A stretch of 7,461 bases of DNA from CAZXEJ01 sp964639895. GTDB lineage: Bacteria > Desulfobacterota_D > UBA1144 > Nemesobacterales > JADFKM01. Where the stretch lies: positions 1-7,461 of the forward strand of contig CAZXEJ010000060.1 of NCBI GenBank assembly GCA_964639895.1, written 5' to 3'. Below the pieces are notes generated by a model. The model saw nothing but the letters and a program-made list of their open reading frames with translations, was not told the origin of the DNA and did not search any database. Both the position numbers and the translations under genes were made by a program. Of the stretch, positions 5,777 through 7,461 are shown one piece after another; position 1 is the stretch's first letter; each line of letters begins with the position of its first letter.

Positions 5777-6463
5777 ATGGTGAAAGGACTCTTCGTTGCT
5801 GCAATCGTCCTGTCGGCGGTCGTGGCCGTACCAGGAATCCATGTAGCCGCGGGTCGGGAAACCGGCTGCGCCCATGAGGCAGGAGAGGGGACCTGCCCGT
5901 CCACGTACACGGTCAGTGCAGAACCCTCTCTACCCACGCGTCCAAACGTGCCCCCGGGAACGGACTTCTCCACCTACCCCCTATACGACAACATCATGAG
6001 GGCAATCGGGACGAAGATGGCGCTCTACCTCCCACTGGACAAGGGGAACAGCTGGACCTATTCCGTCGCCACACCCGACGGTACGCGCCGCGAGACCTAT
6101 TCGATAGTAGCTATCACGCAGCAAGGCTGGTCACGTTTCGACCTCTTCTTCGGCAAGCGTGACGTCTCGCTCATGTTCAACAGACTGGGCACGCTGTTGG
6201 TGCTCTCCGACGCGCACCAAATGGAATTCTACCCCAAGGATGTCGAGAAGCGCTTCGTGAAGAAGAAGTTCTCGACACCGGCCGGCACCTTCACCGATCT
6301 TCTCCTCATAACCGCGCCCCCGGGGAGCAAGATCGCGTTCAAGGACGTATATGCCAAGGGGGTGGGACTCGTCTACCACGAACACGGCTCCTCGGGCAAG
6401 AGGGTACGCTACACGCTTGTAAGCGCACATGTAAGGGACAGACGCCTGCCCGAAGGGAAATAG
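5777..6463 (+). CDS. Secreted protein of unknown function
   Basis: A 228-residue protein with an N-terminal signal peptide: MVKG, then a hydrophobic core (FVAAIVLSAVVAV, 6-18), with likely cleavage near AVA (17) or VAA (25). It lacks a lipobox cysteine at the right place, so it is probably a soluble periplasmic or exported protein. After a Pro/Ser-rich stretch with two cysteines (C31, C40), the body carries YLPLDKGNSWTYSV (84-97), STPAGTF (166-172) and YAKGVGLVYHE (192-202). This set recurs in many uncharacterised secreted proteins of Desulfobacterota, Nitrospirota and Acidobacteria; I know no function for it. ATG 5777 is preceded by GAGG (5765-5768). It follows the kinase gene by 74 bases but has its own TATAAT, and a hairpin lies 8 bases after its stop, so it is probably monocistronic. 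Confidence 0.85.
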   Translation: MVKGLFVAAIVLSAVVAVPGIHVAAGRETGCAHEAGEGTCPSTYTVSAEPSLPTRPNVPPGTDFSTYPLYDNIMRAIGTKMALYLPLDKGNSWTYSVATPDGTRRETYSIVAITQQGWSRFDLFFGKRDVSLMFNRLGTLLVLSDAHQMEFYPKDVEKRFVKKKFSTPAGTFTDLLLITAPPGSKIAFKDVYAKGVGLVYHEHGSSGKRVRYTLVSAHVRDRRLPEGK

Positions 6464-6491
6464 GGAAAACAGCAGGCACTACCGGTGCTGC
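6463..6491. terminator. Probable bidirectional transcription terminator
   Basis: GCA-G-GCAC (6472-6479) pairs with GTGCTGC (6485-6491) around the loop TACCG, giving a 7-bp stem with one bulged G. On the minus strand the stem is followed by TGTTTTCCC, a usable T-run for leftward transcription. On the plus strand it lies 8 bases after the stop of the secreted-protein gene and is followed by a pyrimidine-rich but T-poor tail. It therefore ends leftward transcripts better than rightward ones. Confidence 0.5.
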
Positions 6492-6865
6492 CTCTACCCT
6501 CTCCCGTCTGTAGCGCACCGCGCCGGCGGGAAGGTCTCGGCCGCCGACTACACAAGCCTCCTCTCTATACGCCGAAGCTGCGATCTTACAACGCACCCAC
6601 AAACGGTGCCCACAGGCCGTGATGCTCCCAGCCGCTCGGGGCCGCCTCGTCGGCGCACGCAAACGCCCGAGCAACCGGCCGTCAAGCCGTGGCGCCCCGC
6701 CCCCCACATAGCCGTCGGCGGCCCTTGGAACGTCGTAATGAGACATGAAAACCGGTAAGGACCTGAGAAAGCGGTGCCACCAGCCGAATGCCCTATCCCG
6801 GCCACGGAAGCCCTCCTCACCAGGCCATGCCTCCTGGGCCGCATCGCCGAGTCGCCTCCTTCCAC
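6492..6865. other. Intergenic region without visible gene
   Basis: About 370 bases between convergent genes. Open frames here (6339-6869 minus, 6548-6865 minus, 6745-6936 plus) give Arg/Gly/Pro-rich products with no family features or good ribosome sites. I see no tRNA, mobile-element end or tandem repeat. If the minus-strand gene ends at the hairpin at 6463-6491, this would be a 3' untranslated region of nearly 400 bases. Confidence 0.45.
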
Positions 6866-7375
6866 TCACCGGCTGCCACTCACCCAGCCCACAACAAGCG
6901 CCACCACCTCTTCGGGATCGAGCACACCACCGGTAGTGTCCCGGTAGACCACCGTACCGTCCTCACCTGCGCTGAGGCATAGCCGTATGAGCTGGCGCGT
7001 CCTCGTCCTCAGATCGACGGCGGCGTCGGGCCGTTCCGTCTTCGTCCCCAGGACCAGCACGCCGTCCGGAGGGCTGTCTACGAATAGGGCGTAGCGCTCA
7101 GCCCCGATGATGGCGAACCCACGCCGTACGCCGCGGAAGTTGAGGAACGCGTTCAGGACGGCGGGGGGAGTATCGTAGGCGACCAGCTCTTCGGTTCCAA
7201 GTACACCGTTATAAACTGTCGCGGCCTCGCACCCGAGGCCGAACAGATGTTCGAGCGCACGCACCAGGAGCGAATCACACGCCGCACCGTCGCCGGCCGT
7301 TTCGGCATCGTGGTCGCGAGCCCCGGCGGCCGCAGCCGAAGCCAGCCTCGCTATTGTTTCGCGGAAATCGTCCAT
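6866..7375 (-). CDS. Hypothetical protein, 169 residues
   Basis: I do not recognise this protein. It has an Ala-rich, acidic N-terminal segment (about 1-30), then a mixed region with ALEHLFGLGCEAATVYNGVL (40-59) and AVLNAFLNFRGVRRGFAIIG (72-91), and a strand-rich part with YALFVDSPPDGVLVLG (94-109). A helix (RTRTRQLIRLCLSAG) follows, then DGTVVYRDTTGGVLDPEEVVALVVGW near the end. There is no signal peptide or membrane helix, so it should be cytosolic. The alternation of short hydrophobic strands and helices hints at a small alpha/beta domain, perhaps a ligand-binding or roadblock-like fold, but that is a guess. Codon use resembles its neighbours, which supports a real gene. ATG 7375 has GGAGGGAG 12 bases upstream, a long spacing. 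It diverges from a gene starting beyond the right edge. Confidence 0.7.
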   Translation of the reverse strand: MDDFRETIARLASAAAAGARDHDAETAGDGAACDSLLVRALEHLFGLGCEAATVYNGVLGTEELVAYDTPPAVLNAFLNFRGVRRGFAIIGAERYALFVDSPPDGVLVLGTKTERPDAAVDLRTRTRQLIRLCLSAGEDGTVVYRDTTGGVLDPEEVVALVVGWVSGSR

Positions 7376-7411
7376 GGCGGTACCGTACTCCCTCCGTCTA
7401 CGACAGTCGGG

Positions 7412-7440
7412 TTGAACAAACGCGGCGTATAACCTATAAT
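7412..7440 (+). promoter_or_regulatory. Strong sigma70-like promoter for a gene beyond the window
   Basis: TTGAAC (7412-7417), exactly 17 bases, then TATAAT (7435-7440). This is the best consensus promoter in the window. Transcription would start near 7447, only a few bases before the ribosome site at 7451-7455, so the leader is very short. The gene itself is outside the window. Confidence 0.65.
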
Positions 7441-7449
7441 AACTTATAC
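7427..7449. promoter_or_regulatory. Perfect dyad over the -10 box (operator candidate)
   Basis: GTATAA (7427-7432) and TTATAC (7444-7449) are perfect inverted 6-base arms separated by 11 bases, centred on 7438 within the TATAAT. An arm-to-arm centre distance of 17 bases does not fit a simple 10.5-base helical repeat, but a bound dimer would still mask the -10 box. It could regulate the rightward gene and also the divergent minus-strand gene. Confidence 0.4.
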
Positions 7450-7450
7450 C

Positions 7451-7455
7451 GGAGG
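7451..7455 (+). promoter_or_regulatory. Ribosome binding site of an off-window gene
   Basis: GGAGG lies 6 bases from the right edge, downstream of the promoter at 7412-7440. A start codon would be expected within a few bases of position 7461. Confidence 0.5.
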
Positions 7456-7461
7456 CGCGAC

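Noticed and set aside
6339..6869. 176-residue minus-strand frame after the secreted-protein gene
   Set aside because: It overlaps the end of that gene, is Arg/Gly/Ala-rich and has no coding features.

Overview
This looks like a chromosomal stretch from a GC-rich bacterium. The evidence for Bacteria is sigma70-like -35/-10 pairs with 17-bp spacers, Shine-Dalgarno sites (GGAGGA, GGAGG) and ATGA gene overlaps. Codon use is GC-rich, yet AUA (Ile) and AGG (Arg) are frequent. That, with the family mix (DUF4234, DUF2752, tandem universal stress protein, APH/P-loop fusion kinase, a secreted 'YLPLDKGNSWTY' protein), would suit a Desulfobacterota-, Nitrospirota- or Dadabacteria-like lineage. The taxonomic guess is weak. 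No rRNA, tRNA, CRISPR, transposase or phage gene was found. About a quarter of the window is non-coding, which is a lot for a bacterium.

Region 1 (1-1529, + strand) holds three small predicted membrane proteins in a row. They are a DUF4234 protein, a DUF2752 protein overlapping it by 4 bases, and after about 100 bases a DUF3592-like two-helix protein. They probably form one operon whose promoter lies left of the window. Region 2 (1530-1815) is a convergent intergenic segment with several inverted repeats, one of which resembles a terminator for the minus-strand gene.

Region 3 (1816-5702) is the stress-response core. A single-domain universal stress protein (USP, minus strand) and a two-domain tandem USP (plus strand) diverge from a 927-base spacer with no convincing gene. 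The spacer carries a promoter at each end and a cluster of GC-rich hairpins in the middle. The tandem USP overlaps by 4 bases a 538-residue fusion of an aminoglycoside-phosphotransferase-like kinase and a P-loop (AAA_33-type) kinase. The same pairing is known from the Mycobacterium tuberculosis dormancy regulon (Rv2005c and Rv2004c), so I read this as a nucleotide-sensing and phosphotransfer stress module of unknown substrate.

Region 4 (5703-7461) has a secreted protein with its own TATAAT promoter, a hairpin just after its stop, about 370 bases with no visible gene, and an unrecognised minus-strand 169-residue protein. At the right edge a strong rightward promoter (TTGAAC-N17-TATAAT) is overlapped by a perfect dyad and followed by GGAGG, so another gene begins just outside the window.

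The most interesting items are the USP/kinase module with its altered nucleotide-binding loops, the large structured spacer between the divergent USP genes, and the dyad-covered promoter at the right edge. I see no clearly new defence or mobile system here.
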